In this document: positions 24,742 to 37,009 of the stretch, one piece after another
Numbering within the stretch: the stretch's first letter is position 1
How the letters are laid out: the number at the start of each line of letters is the position of its first letter
From: Gelatoporia subvermispora B
Lineage: Eukaryota; Basidiomycota; Agaricomycetes; Polyporales; Gelatoporiaceae
Direction: 5' to 3'
DNA length: 64,000 nt
Assembly (NCBI GenBank): GCA_000320605.2
Contig: KB445799.1
Span: forward strand, 1,157,059 to 1,221,058
Translations under genes and position numbers: made by a program
Notes under the pieces: generated by a model
Databases searched by the model: none
What the model was told of the DNA's origin: nothing
The model's input: only the letters and a program-made list of their open reading frames with translations

Positions 24742-26651
24742 ATGTCCAAGCCGCCCTCCACCGCATCCTCGACGGCTTCGTCCGAGTTGTCTGCCGCCGA
24801 CCGCGTCCCGGCCTCCTCCACGGGCTCCAAGCGCAACCCGCCCCTCGAGCCCCCGAAGCCCATCTTCTTCCTCCGCCAAGGTGCATCGGCCGAGGATGTA
24901 CAGCGCGACCCATTCCTCACCCCCGACGCCTCTGTGCCCGCGACTCCCAAGAGCGTTGCCAGCAACCCGTTCTCCGCGCCGTCGAGCGTGATCAGCTTCA
25001 GCGCCGAGCAGACACTGGGCAACACCTCCATCGCCCACGGCCACATGCCGCAGCCGAGCAGCAGCTCGTACTCGTCCGAGGTGCAGCTCTCGCGCCCGGG
25101 GTCGAGCAGGGTGTCGGTGCAGTCCGCGCTACGACACTCGTCGACGGACCTCCAGGTGAAGGAGGTCCGGACCGGGATGCGCAACCGCGTCGGCCAGCGC
25201 ACGTCGATGATGTCCCCGCCCGTGCTGCCCCGCCGCGCGACGTACTTTGAGAGCCCAACGGACTCGCGGGTGTCGGTTGTCGCGGCGAGGCCGGTCGCAA
25301 AGCGCGCGCGCTCGACGCTCCTCACGGGCACGATCGAAAAGCCGTGGCTGTCGGAGAAGGACGTATACGGGCGCCTTGCGTACTGGATCACCTACGGCGT
25401 CGCTTTCCTGGGCGTCATCGGAGGCGCCCTCCGCTGCTACTTCGATTGGCGCAATATTCAGCGTTTGGGAAATATCTGCCTCGTTATGGACGACCAGTTC
25501 GATACATTCGATACGGATTTCACTTGGTTCCAGGAAGTCGACATGAGCGGTTATGGGTGCGCTGATCTTCCTAATCTGTTTAACCTCGTGCTCACCTTAT
25601 CTGGCATAGTAATGGTGAATTCGAGATGACCACAAACTCTCCGAACAATTCCTTCGTCAAGGATGGCAAGCTCTACATCGTCCCGACGCTTACTTCCGAC
25701 GTCATCGGCTTGGACAATGTTCTCAAGGGCCCATACACGTACAATATCTCCGGCTGCACCAACACGAACATCTCCGCCTGTGGTGCCGTCGCGAATGAGA
25801 CCCTCGGCACCGTCATTAACCCGGTCATGAGCGCGCGCCTCACCACCCAGAGGAGTCACTCCATTCGGTATGGCAAAGTTGAGGTCGTTGCCAAGATCCC
25901 TCGCGGAGACTGGCTCTGGCCCGCTATCTGGATGTTGCCCGTCAACGACACTTACGGACCATGGCCGCAGTCGGGTGAGATCGATATCATGGAGGCTCGC
26001 GGGAACCCCGTCAACTACACTGCGCAGTACGTCTGGCGTATACTTCCCATCATCTACCCGAGTCCTAAATATAGTTCACAGGGGTATCGATTACGTCCGC
26101 GGCTCGCTCAACTGGGGCCCGCTGACGTTCCTGAACGGCGTCGCGAAGACATTCGGGTGGTGGAACAAGCGGCGTCAGACCTTCGCTGACGGGTTCCACA
26201 CGTACGCGGTCGAATGGTCGCCCAAGTTCATCCGCATCTACGTCGACAGTCGTCTGGAAAAGATGCTCGACCTCAGCTTCAACGAGCCCTTCTTCAAGCG
26301 TGGCGACTTCCCGCCCGTCGTCGCAAACGGCTCCCAGTTCATTGTCACGCCGGATCCGTGGGCGAACGGCACCAACGCGACGCCGTTCGACCAGCCTTTC
26401 TTCCTCATCCTCGATGTCGCAGTGGGCGGCACCAATGGTTGGTTCCCTGACGGCGTTGGCGGCAAGCCGTGGCTCGATGCTTCTTTGAGTAAGTGCTATC
26501 TTGTTCGAAATATTGCGTTGCACTGACAATTGCTCTAGCCGCGATGAAGGACTTCGCGGAGAACCAGGCGACATGGTACTCCACATGGCCACAGAACATC
26601 GAGGATCGTGCGATGATCGTCGATTCTGTCAAGATGTGGCAATCTTGCTGA
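24742..26651 (+). CDS. KRE6/SKN1-like membrane-anchored GH16 protein
   Basis: Beta-glucan assembly or remodelling enzyme of the KRE6/SKN1 branch of GH16, needed for beta-1,6-glucan in yeast (family knowledge). Exons 24742-25556, 25610-26026, 26082-26488 and 26539-26651 give 583 residues. A long Ser/Pro-rich cytosolic N-terminus (1-205) is followed by a single membrane segment at about 212-232 (type II), then the lumenal GH16 domain: WFQEVDMSGYGNGEFEMTTN, YGKVEVVAKIPRGDWLWPAI and the catalytic GEIDIMEARGN (Glu395 nucleophile, Asp397, Glu400 acid/base). It ends in a W-x-x-C segment. Several Asn-x-Ser/Thr sites lie in the lumenal part. The gene sits between two head-to-head GT2 synthases, suggesting a role with their polymer (inference). 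All splice sites are canonical GT-AG and the reading phases agree. Confidence 0.95.
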
Positions 26652-29600
26652 GCGTTTCGCGACGCACACACCCGCATGACACTCTGTACAGTTCCGCGCT
26701 CATAGATATGCGGACTTAGCCTATTACATACTCATGATCCACGAACGCACCGCGCGGGTCTTTGCGTTTACTTTTTTCCGGACTCAGCGCTATGGGGACT
26801 GCAGGATGGACACTACTGTTTCTTCTGGGTTATATCGCTCGCTATTTACTCCTGTCTCTTCTGTTCTACTGCTGGCGAGCATTGTATCGCGAAATATCGT
26901 ACAAATTATACCTTCATACGGGAAGATACATGGGCTCGATTGTTCTGTCTTTCTTGGTTGACGAATGGACAATGTGTTTGTACATGCAGTTACTAGACCA
27001 CATAGACCACATATGCAGATACCTTTCGTGTTCTATCAAAGAGTGGCCAATATACGTTGTCAACGGACTTTTGCGACCGACTACTGCATCTGCTGGAATG
27101 TGAACTCGCCGGGCCTTATGCACATGCTTCGCAAAGCCTTGGAGGCAAAAATATGGTGCACCTTCGCTACCAACAGTCATGCGTGTCGGAGCGCCCGGTG
27201 GGCGGACAAGATGTCATAGCGATCTCCGCCGTGCAGCGCGCATCGTGCACAGTGGCACACTGGCACCTCCCCGCGTCCGACCCGCCCTTCGCTCCATTGA
27301 TCAGCGCACCGGTGTTCCCAAGGTGCGACCGCGCTCGCCTCGCGCAGCACAACGTCCAAGCCCACGACGTTCACGGCATGCATCATTGAAGCGAGTGCAG
27401 ATATAGATGGAACCAATACAGATAGTGAAGAGTCGGCCTCGGAGGGGCATTCAGGATTAGAGAGCACTGTGCCTTGCCTGGATTTCATATTCGTATCTCA
27501 CATCCCCGCTTCCATAACAGCGCAGCAGCGACAGTCTGCGCACACAACGTCCATGTGAAACGACGCTACTCGAACAGGAGAGCCTGATTCGAAGCCTGGC
27601 GGCCCGCGGCAGGGATGTCTCGCACGTCGATACTCGGGGAGCGCATTCACCATACCTGGAACTTGGACGTCGCCGCGATGCTGCAGGACCGCGTGGGTAT
27701 GAATACGAGGCTCGGGAGAAGCACCGCGCCTTAGCGAGATGAATGACCTCATAGCCAGCCCTCGGAGGCGGGTGTGCGCAGGCTGCGGCGCCGCTCGCCC
27801 GCCGTTGGGCGCAGGATAGCAGGAAAGAGGATATTGATGCCAACTTACAGCTATCCGTTGTGTGTAACTTAGAGTTCGATGGGGCACACGCCGATCACGG
27901 AAACGCTCTTTGCCCGCGATAAGGTCGAAGGCGAAGGATGTCCTAAAATGTGCGCGCATCCTGTGTAACAGCCCCCTGACAGCAATTGGTCGACCTACAG
28001 ACACGGAGGGGAAGCAGGTGATATGACGCAGTTTTCTCGGGGCTGCGTACGTCCTCCGGGAAGAGTGGAGCACCGGCCCACAGTGGTAAAACTCGGGAAT
28101 GAATGTTCCTTGCATTCTAGGTCCTGCAGTGTGTTTAAGGCGAGGATGACTTGGCTCTCATTCAAGCACGTTCCTGGAGTTAGAGTGTATCGCCATTGGC
28201 CGCGCGAAGCATGGAAGATGTCGCTCGATCTCCAGATAAGACGTTCGAGACACATCCTTGATGCATGCAGTTAGGGCAAATGCGGACAATGGGCGACGCG
28301 ACGGCGTGCGGCGTACGGGCGGGTTACCAGTGGCATCGTCAGCAGCTTGTGTCAGTGGTGGCGCACTCGAATACGTGTACAAGTGCATTAAACTCGTGCA
28401 CGCCGGAAATTCCGACGTGCTGATTCCAAGGATTGTCAAGTAAGAATACGCGGGGCCTGCGCTACGCTTTCCGGAGAGTCCGAATGGCCAGCAAGAGAAA
28501 TTCACAAGCCCCCATCGACAGAGATAATCCCAGGGTAGCCCTAATCACAGAAAAGACACATAGATAGCCGGCGTCTGACTTCTATCACTGGAGTTCCGTA
28601 TGGAGATAGAGGTCGCGTCCGCAAGCGCTGACTTCTGCGTCAATTCAGACTTGCCGAGCGTCGAGGGGTTGCCCCGTACTCAGGGCTGGACGGAAGCAGA
28701 ACATCCCAGACAGACGTGATCAGAGAGCTGACTGTGCCCGAGTTCGGCATTGTAACGGATGGTGCGGCGCAGGTTGAGATTCTTGCTCATTTGGTTGAAA
28801 CGCCGCACTTCTCCTCGCTGCTCGCCGCCTGAGGCCTGAGGTCCGACATCGCGAAATGCGCATTTGCGGATTTTTGGGTAAACACAGTGCGCCAAGGAGA
28901 ATAATGGCGAGCGCGAAAAGTCAGATGCAGCGTTTAATTGACGAGCGACAATCAATCGCGCGAAGCTTGAAGCTGGATAAGTGGTTGGTTTTGATAAGGG
29001 ACTTACCAGGTTGCGATAGCTGCAAGGATTAATTTTGCTAAACACTTACCAAGTAAGGTTAGCTTGAGTTACCGGCGCATTCTGCCGACGGCAGGGCTTG
29101 TCTTCTCGCCGACGACTGATGCGGACCTCGAGTCGACCTTCTCGTTACAGTCAGTGAACTCTAAAGGGACCAGTTTCTCATTCAGCGGCATGGCACTCGC
29201 GGGAATGCGTCGACTGCATCTGGCCACAAGAATATCCGGGCGGGCTCATATTTGCGATGGTCATACCTCGATCGGCGAGTCGAGGAGGTACACGAGCTGA
29301 TGCGGCAGAACTTGTGGTCATTCAATTAACTGGCATCTTTGAGGGTCTACGGCTGTTCTGTGGAATTCCTCCTAGATGAACGGCTGGATGTGTCATATCA
29401 GACGCCTGGCATATTGCATGCACGCCGAGCCCTCTGTTTTTTCTCGGAAACGTGTGCTTGCATTCCCACCATAGGTTCTCGATCCGCCCTCGTCGATGGC
29501 ATCACCTCTGTCTTTTTGCGACACACGCAACTCTCTCGTCGGCAATTGTTGTCCACCCCTGAGCCGTTCTGGGCTGTCGATCGCATGCAAAGGCCGATGT

Positions 29601-30294
29601 CTCCGGCAGGGACACGTACCAATGTCCGCTGTACAGGTTCATGGAGCATGGAGCGCAAAGACTTGGCTGCCGTGAGGTCATGGTTCAGGATCGCACCTAA
29701 CAAGGTGCCTTTCGGCCAGCGTGCCTCTCCGGTCTGGCAGCGTTAATTGCGGACCGGCCTCGAGGGACGCAGACCTGGAATAGGTGAAGCACCGCCCATG
29801 CCACGTGCAGGTTGTCTGTTCGGAACGATGCCTGCAACGCAGAGGGCGACAGCCGCTAGCAGCTGTCTATCTGTCCACCCAAATCTGTTCCAGCCTCTTT
29901 CCGTATCTGAACATGTCAAATATATCTTCTTGACGTGATTCCTGCAATCAACAAGAGCAGGACAGAAGCCGAGCAAGCGCCTCAGCTCCCGGCCGCCCTG
30001 ACCACACAGCTTCATCTTCGATTCGTTTCGATTCGATACGGCACAACTGGTGAATGTTGTTTGCTTCCGCATTGTTTGTCTCTCGGAAGAATGCGAATAT
30101 CAGAATGGGAATAGACGGCCATAGCCCTGGTTGCATCTCGGATCTCCGATGCCGTGGCGTTGCTTGCTGTCTGCATCTTCTCCGTTAAAAGCTCGTCTCG
30201 GATATGCTGGGAAAGTTTAGGGTCCCTGTGTTCGGCGGTCCCAAGCAAGCGTATATCCTCGTACTAATTCCCGCTGCTCGTTGTCCTTGCTGCT
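26652..30294. other. 3.6-kb intergenic region, nothing recognised
   Basis: Between the KRE6-like gene and GT2 copy B. The final few hundred bases should be the promoter of copy B. Open frames are short and overlapping, and no motif was identified. Confidence 0.5.
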
Positions 30295-33200
30295 ATGGAC
30301 TACGACGCGTACGACGCTTTGCTCCACTACATCTTCAAGCAGGTGAGTGTACCTGACCTCACTGACAGACTGCAACGCTCACACGTACATTAGACTCAAG
30401 GTGATGCGTGGTTCAAGCCCTCAGAGGAGAACGTCCACGCAGGTGTCTGCCTCCGGGTGGACGCGGGCCAATTTCGTGTGTTCCCCTACGAGAACCCGTA
30501 CCTGGAGCCATTCGAGGCGGCGGTGCGGTCGCTCAACCCTGTCGTCGCGGTCAAGTTACGTAGTGCGGCAATCCATGCGGCGTTATCCACAGTGTGCGTC
30601 CCTCGACCCTCGAAGCTCATTCTCCGCTAATCTTAGTTTTGTTCACAGGAAGGACGACTCGGACTGCATCTTCATCGATGTAGATACTCGTATCCAGGTC
30701 GTGGACACCATGCTCCACCTTCCCCGCGCGGACAAGGAGCAGTGCGCCGCCTTCGTCGTACGTTGCTTGCACGTCGCCCTTACACTCCGAACCGACTAAC
30801 GCACATGATGCAGCGCGACGAACGAGTGTTCGTGGTCTGGGCGTATAACCTCGAGAGCATCATCCCGACGTGCCGTGACTTTGAGAACAAGCTCATTCAG
30901 CTTGTATGGAAGCAGCGCTCGACATTCACTTCGTTCATGAACTCTGTCAGCCCGTCCGCCACCGCCTCTGACGCCGAGCTTAACGAGAAGAACCCGGAGG
31001 AGGTGGAGGTGGACACGAAGGAGGTCGTTCCCAAAGAGAAGACCAAGAAGAAGCGAACTTGCGGCTTAGGATACTTCGTCTCGTCCAAGGATGATGTGGA
31101 GAAGAGCGCAGACGGACCTTCTCCTCGCCCCATTCGGCTGTTTGCCCCGGTCTACAACGGATTAGGCGCTGCGCTTTCCCTGTGTAAGTATCGCGGCGTA
31201 TCTTCATTTAGAGCCTAGCTGACACGGGATCAACTAGTCTTCGTCTTCACCGGTGTGGACACACTCATTCAAGAGTCGGTGGCCGACGGATCGTACACTC
31301 GTTGGGCTCTTCTGGTCACATCACCATTTCTGTTCTGCGTCTCGCTGGTGAGTGTACATACATGCAGACGCGCAGTAGACGCTGACACGTGCTTTACCAG
31401 TTCTTCTGTCTGCAGATCATTGGAAATTTGTCCATGATGTATGTACTTCCACATGCTCCGCAATATCCTTTCTCACTGCTTTTGCAGCTTCGGTCCCGTC
31501 GCGCACTTCCACCAGAACTCCAAGTACTACTCCGCGGTGCCCGCGGCGCCCAACAAGTTGGTCGATTCCAACCTGCCTCACATCTCCGTGGAGATGCCGG
31601 TCTACAAAGAGAGTCTCAAGGAAACCATGTAAGTGTTTGCCTTTTCCACATCCTCGGCCTTCTTCTCGGCAGAGAGGAGCCCACATTTCCCCTTCAGGCA
31701 AGCTGTGGTTGGAGATTTGCATGTGTCCCATGCACCATGACCACAGCGTGGCATCCTTGTCACTTAAGCTATATGCCTTTCCTTGTCGACGATTACGATC
31801 GCAGAACTGCAATCATTGCGGGGAAATAAGCTCTTTCATGTGCCTTGAATGGTCTTCGCGAACACTGCTGACGATGTCATTTGTCTCACAGTGCTCCGTC
31901 GGTGTTCTCCCTCAAAAAAGCGATCCAAACATATGCTCGCCAGGGCGGCACATCGTCCATCTTCGTGCACGACGACGGTATGCAGCTCATCTCTGAGGAA
32001 GAGCGTCAGGAACGGATTGCATTCTACGCGGACCACAACATTGGCTGGGTGGCGCGTCCTCCCCACAGTGGCGCGGCCGACGGGTACAAGCGTGCAGGGC
32101 GATTCAAGAAGGCGTCGAACATGAACTACGGGCTCGCGCTCTCGCAGAAGATGGAGAAGCACATCCTCGCACTCGAGGCGGACGCGGCCGCACGCGGGGT
32201 CGACCCGGACGATGAATCAGACGAGTGCCTCGAGGACCGCGCGCTGAATCTCGCGATCGAGGAAGTCTACGAGGAGAGCGGGCAGCGCTGGCGACCCTGG
32301 GCATGCAACGGCAAGTCGCTCCGGCTCGGCGAGATCATCCTGATCGTGGACTCGGACACCATCGTACCCGAGGACTGCTTCCGCGACGCCGCGCGCGAGC
32401 TGGCAGAGTGCCCTGAGGTCGCGATCATTCAGCACGAGTCGGACGTCATGCAGGTCGCGCACCACTACTTCGAGAACGGTATTGCGCACTTCACCCGCCG
32501 GGTCAACAAGTCCATTTCGCTGGGATGTGCGAATGGAGAGATTGCGCCGTTCGTCGGGCACAATGCGTTTTTGCGCTGGTCAGCTCTGCAGGATGCGGCA
32601 TTCGTCGATCCCGCTGACGGGCTGACCAAGATTTGGTCTGAATCGAATGTGTCCGAAGATTTCGACATGGCGCTTCGTCTGCAACTGTCGGGCTACATCA
32701 TCCGATGGGCGACGTACTCGGAGGGTGGCTTCAAGGAAGGTGTCTCGCTCACTTGCGATGATGAACTGAATCGCTGGCAAAAATATTCGTATGGTGAGTG
32801 CCGTCTCGTTGAACGCTGCGAATGTCGCGAATGTTGTCTGACACGTCGTACCCTCAGGATGTAACGAGCTGATCTTCAATCCTTTGATCCACTGGTGGCA
32901 TATGGGTCCTATTACGAAGCAACTACGCGTCTTCTTGTGGTCCGACGCACCCGTCCACTACAAGATCAGTATGATGTCTTGTGAGTATCGCATTTGGTCA
33001 AAGTTTAACGGCACTGTACTCACGTGACCTCAGACATGTTCTCGTACTGTAGGTTTGCCATCTAGGTCTCGGATACAAGCGTACTCACGGTTTAATTAGA
33101 CGGACTGGCAGCGGCTGCCCTACTATCCACGATGAACTACTTGTTGATCGGATGGGCTATCAATGTAAGTGCCCTCCTGCATCGCAGCCATGAAACGTCT

Positions 33201-33885
33201 TGACTCTGGCCATTTCAGATCGATGGCTTCTACGAGCATAGTTTCGAGATCTGGCTTGCATGCACGGTTGTCTTCCCCGGGCTCGGGAATTTGGGCTTCA
33301 CTCTGCTCGAGTATCGTCTCGGCCAGCGCTCGCTCCTCACTTCGCTCTTCGAAAATCTCATCTGGATCCCATTTTTGTGCGTGCTAAATATCACCATTTT
33401 CGATACAGCGTGCTGACCTTGGCAATTTACCAGCTTTTTCTTCTTTGGCGGCCTCAGCATCTACCTGTCCCAGGCTCTCCTGGCGCACCTGTTCTCGTAC
33501 AACATCCAATGGGGCGCGACGAAAAAGGAAGTCGAGCGCTCGAATTTCTGGAAGGAGGTGCCCAAGATCCTCACGCGGTTCCGGATTTCGCTCGTCCTCT
33601 GTATCTCGGCGTGCGCTGCCATGATCATCCTCACGACCAGTGTCATCCCGGTTGGATGGCAAGTCCCCGGATGGGACTGGGCGGCGATATTACCGCTTGC
33701 GTAAGTGCGATCGCGCTCTCCGCTGCACACCTGACGCTGACTCGGAGCGCTGCAGAATTACCGCGGGCTGCCATATCCTGTTCCCCGTACGTTGTCTGCT
33801 TATTACCATGCTCGGAGCTGCTGCTAACGATGTGCTGCCTTTGTAGATCGTGCTGAACCCGTGGCTCATGATCTTCTCATACTGA
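30295..33885 (+). CDS. GT2 processive polysaccharide synthase, copy B
   Basis: Paralog of the GT2 gene at 17.1-20.7 kb, in opposite orientation. Exons: 30295-30342, 30394-30593, 30649-30757, 30814-31183, 31238-31347, 31401-31438, 31488-31628, 31892-32793, 32858-32980, 33034-33048, 33100-33164, 33219-33376, 33434-33700, 33756-33786, 33847-33885; 871 residues. Catalytic motifs: HDD (366-367), DSD (492-494), SED (593-595) and ELNRW (630-634), where Glu replaces the Gln of canonical QxxRW. Membrane spans lie before the catalytic domain (about 228-295) and in the C-terminal 190 residues (for example a run of six Phe before GGLSIYLSQ). Exon 10 is only 15 nt. Introns are about 50-60 nt except intron 7 (263 nt), which is also the longest in copy A. 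Substrate (UDP-glucose or another UDP-sugar) is not decided by the sequence. Confidence 0.96.
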
Positions 33886-36698
33886 TCGCCCGTGTTACCA
33901 ACCGTCTTTGCACTAACTGCCATTCACGCCCTCTCGCGCGTGGGGCACAAACGAAGCGCCGTCGTCGGACTTGTACCATTCCCGGACTGCAGCTACACTC
34001 GCTTTCGCTTCGCTCGGATAGACATTGTATACCTCCTGCTCCGTATGGCCATAGACTTTCGGCCGCTTCCTGTTCTCTGTCGAGTCCTGCGCGCCCGTCC
34101 GCGGGAATACACGCACGGACATTACTTTCACTTATTATCACATTCTTTGGGGTCGTTGGTTTGCCGCGCTCCGTTGGGTAGAACTCTAATTCTATGCTGT
34201 ATATACCATAATCACGGACCGCAAAGTCGTCTCGTACACTGTATGTCACAATCACATGGATTCGCTCTGCAAAGCGTTCGTGTTCGAATCGATGCTAGTA
34301 GCGAGCGAGCCATGAGCTCCCACCTTTTTGAAACCACCGACGGAGGCCTACCCGAGCGCCCATCGTCGAGTGAGGCTCGTACAAGGCCTTTGTGGCTGAG
34401 GCAGATACTGGACGGGTTCTAACGCCGAGGAGGACAAGGGCTGGCAGATAGGGCAGAACCTGCGTCTACGCCGCTTGCGCACCTAACGGCAGGATGCAGT
34501 TATGGCTAGAGCGGCCGAGCAGGAGCCTGTGAGAAGACATCAGGCGTCGCAGAGTTGCCGCAGGCATCTTCAACATCTATGACAATGCAGAATGTACCGC
34601 AGCCGCGTGCAATCGCTGCGGCCCTGCTCGGCGCGTACTGTGTAGCCTGAGATCTGTGCGGAACAGGGCGATCATGATATCGCCTATGTCTTGCTAGCCG
34701 ATGGGTACGCCGGCCGCTCTCGGTGCCGCTCTAGGCTCGAGGTTTCTCCGGCTCCGGGACAGGAATAATTAACGGTATCGGAGGCACGGTCCCGGACTCG
34801 ACACGGCTTGCGAAAATGAGATGGCTTGTAAGATAAGCTACCCTGTGGCCGTGTTGGGCAAATTGCGCTATTTAGCTAGTGTCCGCAAGCTTCAGCGATG
34901 GTCGGCACCCTGCTAGTAGGCAATTGTGGAGCAGAGCGATCGGTGCTCGGAGATAGATAGGCGGTTCTCATCCGACGCACAGCACATACCGCAGGACATA
35001 CCCTCGGACCATATTTGCGGTTCCTGGGTGGCCAGAAGCCATGCTGGATGCTATCACGAAGCTAGACTTGCGCCCGCAAAAGCCGTCGAACAAGTCGCCG
35101 AAACACACTGTGATATGTCCGAACAGGACTATCTGCAACCGGGGATTACACGGGCGAAGCGTTTAATAACACCGCGCGAGCAATGCAGAAAATTTCAGAT
35201 CAACAGAATTTAGGGTGGTGCAAACCAGAAGCGTTGGATGAACAGGTTCTATCTTTACTGAAAAGATGCTGCGCGAGAAGCGATTGCTGACTGAGGTCGA
35301 AGGTGAGAGCATTCTGTAGTGCCACGCGGGTGCAGATGCACTCACCGTTTTCCGAATCTGCCTGAGACACATGAGGTAAGCGGACAAATGTGCCATAGCG
35401 CATGGCAAGTCGAAAATACGGCATAATCCGGGCTCATTCAGAAGGACCATTCACATGTGGCCGCTAGAAGTCTCGGTATGTGTAGCAAGTATTTCATCAG
35501 CGATAGAAAGGCAGGCATTCCGCCTCAATGGGTGAATTTGTAGATGACTTACTCGGACTCAGTCATCCGTTTAGCACGAGCAATCGTATACACTTGTGGT
35601 GTCGAAGATATTCGTTGAATTCGTTGCCCTGAGGAGAGCGTCTTGACTCTTTACGGCGCGATTGAATTGAAGATCAATTTTAACTGATCATTGAGAGCGT
35701 CGGTTCATTGAGCGCGAGAAGCTTGTGCGTGTACGGCTCCCATGCATGATACGTCCTGAGCTCTCATCAGTTTGATACACGGCCCCCGAGAGGATTTCAC
35801 GACCTTGCGATGTTAAAGTCTACCTCCGGAAACGTAGCTGCCGGCGAAGTCCATTAGGCATCTAGAATCTGTCAGTGTTTTATGAAATGGAGTTTGCGCA
35901 TTTCATTCTATCTGATTGTCAGATTGGTTCCTCCAGGACAATATATAAGAACTCACCGGAACGTGGAACCTAATCTCATAATGCCTCGAACGCTGAGCAC
36001 GAGAAAACGAGATTACATAAGCCGACTACGCTCTCTGAAAGTACCGCTGCCTGTGCACGATCACGAGCAGAACGAGGTGGAACGAGCTCGTGACCATGTA
36101 CTTATTAGCGCCCGACTGCCCCTCTGGATGAGGTTTGTAAGCAAGCTTTGTCAGCAACAATAAGGTTTGACAGCCTCGTCCCCGCGATGATTGCCATCTG
36201 TCTCACTCGCTCGTTTTCTCCGATGTTTCTGCTGCTGCTCTTGTTGTCTCCCTACTCATCTCAGGTTATTCGTGAATATTTGGTCTACATAACTAATGCG
36301 GTCTACAGACTCAAGCGAATCCTGTACATCCTCTGTCTGCTCAGTCTCCTGTGGGATTTCTGGTCGAGACCTGCTCTAGACTGATACAGACTGAATTGAT
36401 ATCCATATGATGTGACTTTCCCAAGGCTGCACGCGCGCAATATTCTGCTTCTCACGGCACCAGCTTTGTAATGGCTCGAGCGTGCCAGCCCATGGCCCGC
36501 CTCGCCCGGCCATGCCTCGGTCTGCATTTGGACGCGCCTCGCTCAGATGACCTCCTTCCATGCCGTGACCTGCCGTTGACTGAAATGGCGTGGGCATGGG
36601 GCATAAAGCCTTGGTCACGTCCCATAGCAACCCCTACTTCGACCAGTTACCTCCACCAGGATCGGACACTCTCGTTCGTATCAAACTTTACTGTGATC
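33886..36698. other. 2.8-kb intergenic region
   Basis: No gene recognised. An atatataa box at about 35940 precedes a 60-codon ATG frame (35983-36163) without known motifs, which I do not call. The last ~150 bp should carry the COX8 promoter and leader. Confidence 0.5.
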
Positions 36699-37009
36699 AT
36701 GCTCCCTCTCGCGCGCGCAGGCTCTGGCATGATCAGAAGTAGTACGACTTCAGCTGGGAGCGCTCGCTTTGGGATGAGACAGGTTCGATTTGCGTCAGGC
36801 CATGGTCACGACCCGTATGGCGTAGGTGGTCAATCCTCTGAATCCAAGCTGGCCTTATTCAATTAATTCCTTGTGTCCAGCACTTCCCTTTCTCCTGGAA
36901 GAACAAGCGGACCTTCGCTGTTAAGTCGTTCGCTTTTATGGGAACGGGTTTCGCGGTCCCTTTTATTGCATGCTGGTGGCAATTGTTCGTCCCTGTTCCT
37001 TCGCCCTAG
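36699..37009 (+). CDS. COX8: Cytochrome c oxidase subunit VIII/VIIc (COX8-type)
   Basis: Small inner-mitochondrial-membrane subunit of complex IV. Exons 36699-36821 and 36881-37009 with a phase-0 intron give 83 residues. The N-terminus (MLPLARAGSGMIRSS...) is rich in Arg, Ser and Ala with no acidic residue, as in a mitochondrial presequence. The mature part reads HFPFSWKNKRTFAVKSFAFM then TGFAVPFIACWWQL, the hallmark of this subunit: a PF-x-x-KNK-like entry and one membrane span ending in W-x-Q-L. The last six residues (FVPVPS/P) are not typical of the family, so a further intron near the C-terminus cannot be excluded. The start was chosen because upstream in-frame Met codons would bury the presequence. 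Confidence 0.85.

Noticed and set aside
34260..34330. gttcgaatc-type T-loop-like sequence as a tRNA
   Set aside because: No matching A-box, acceptor stem or anticodon arm could be drawn around it.
35882..36163. Short ATG frame behind an atatataa box
   Set aside because: Only about 60-90 codons, no motif and no convincing downstream exon.
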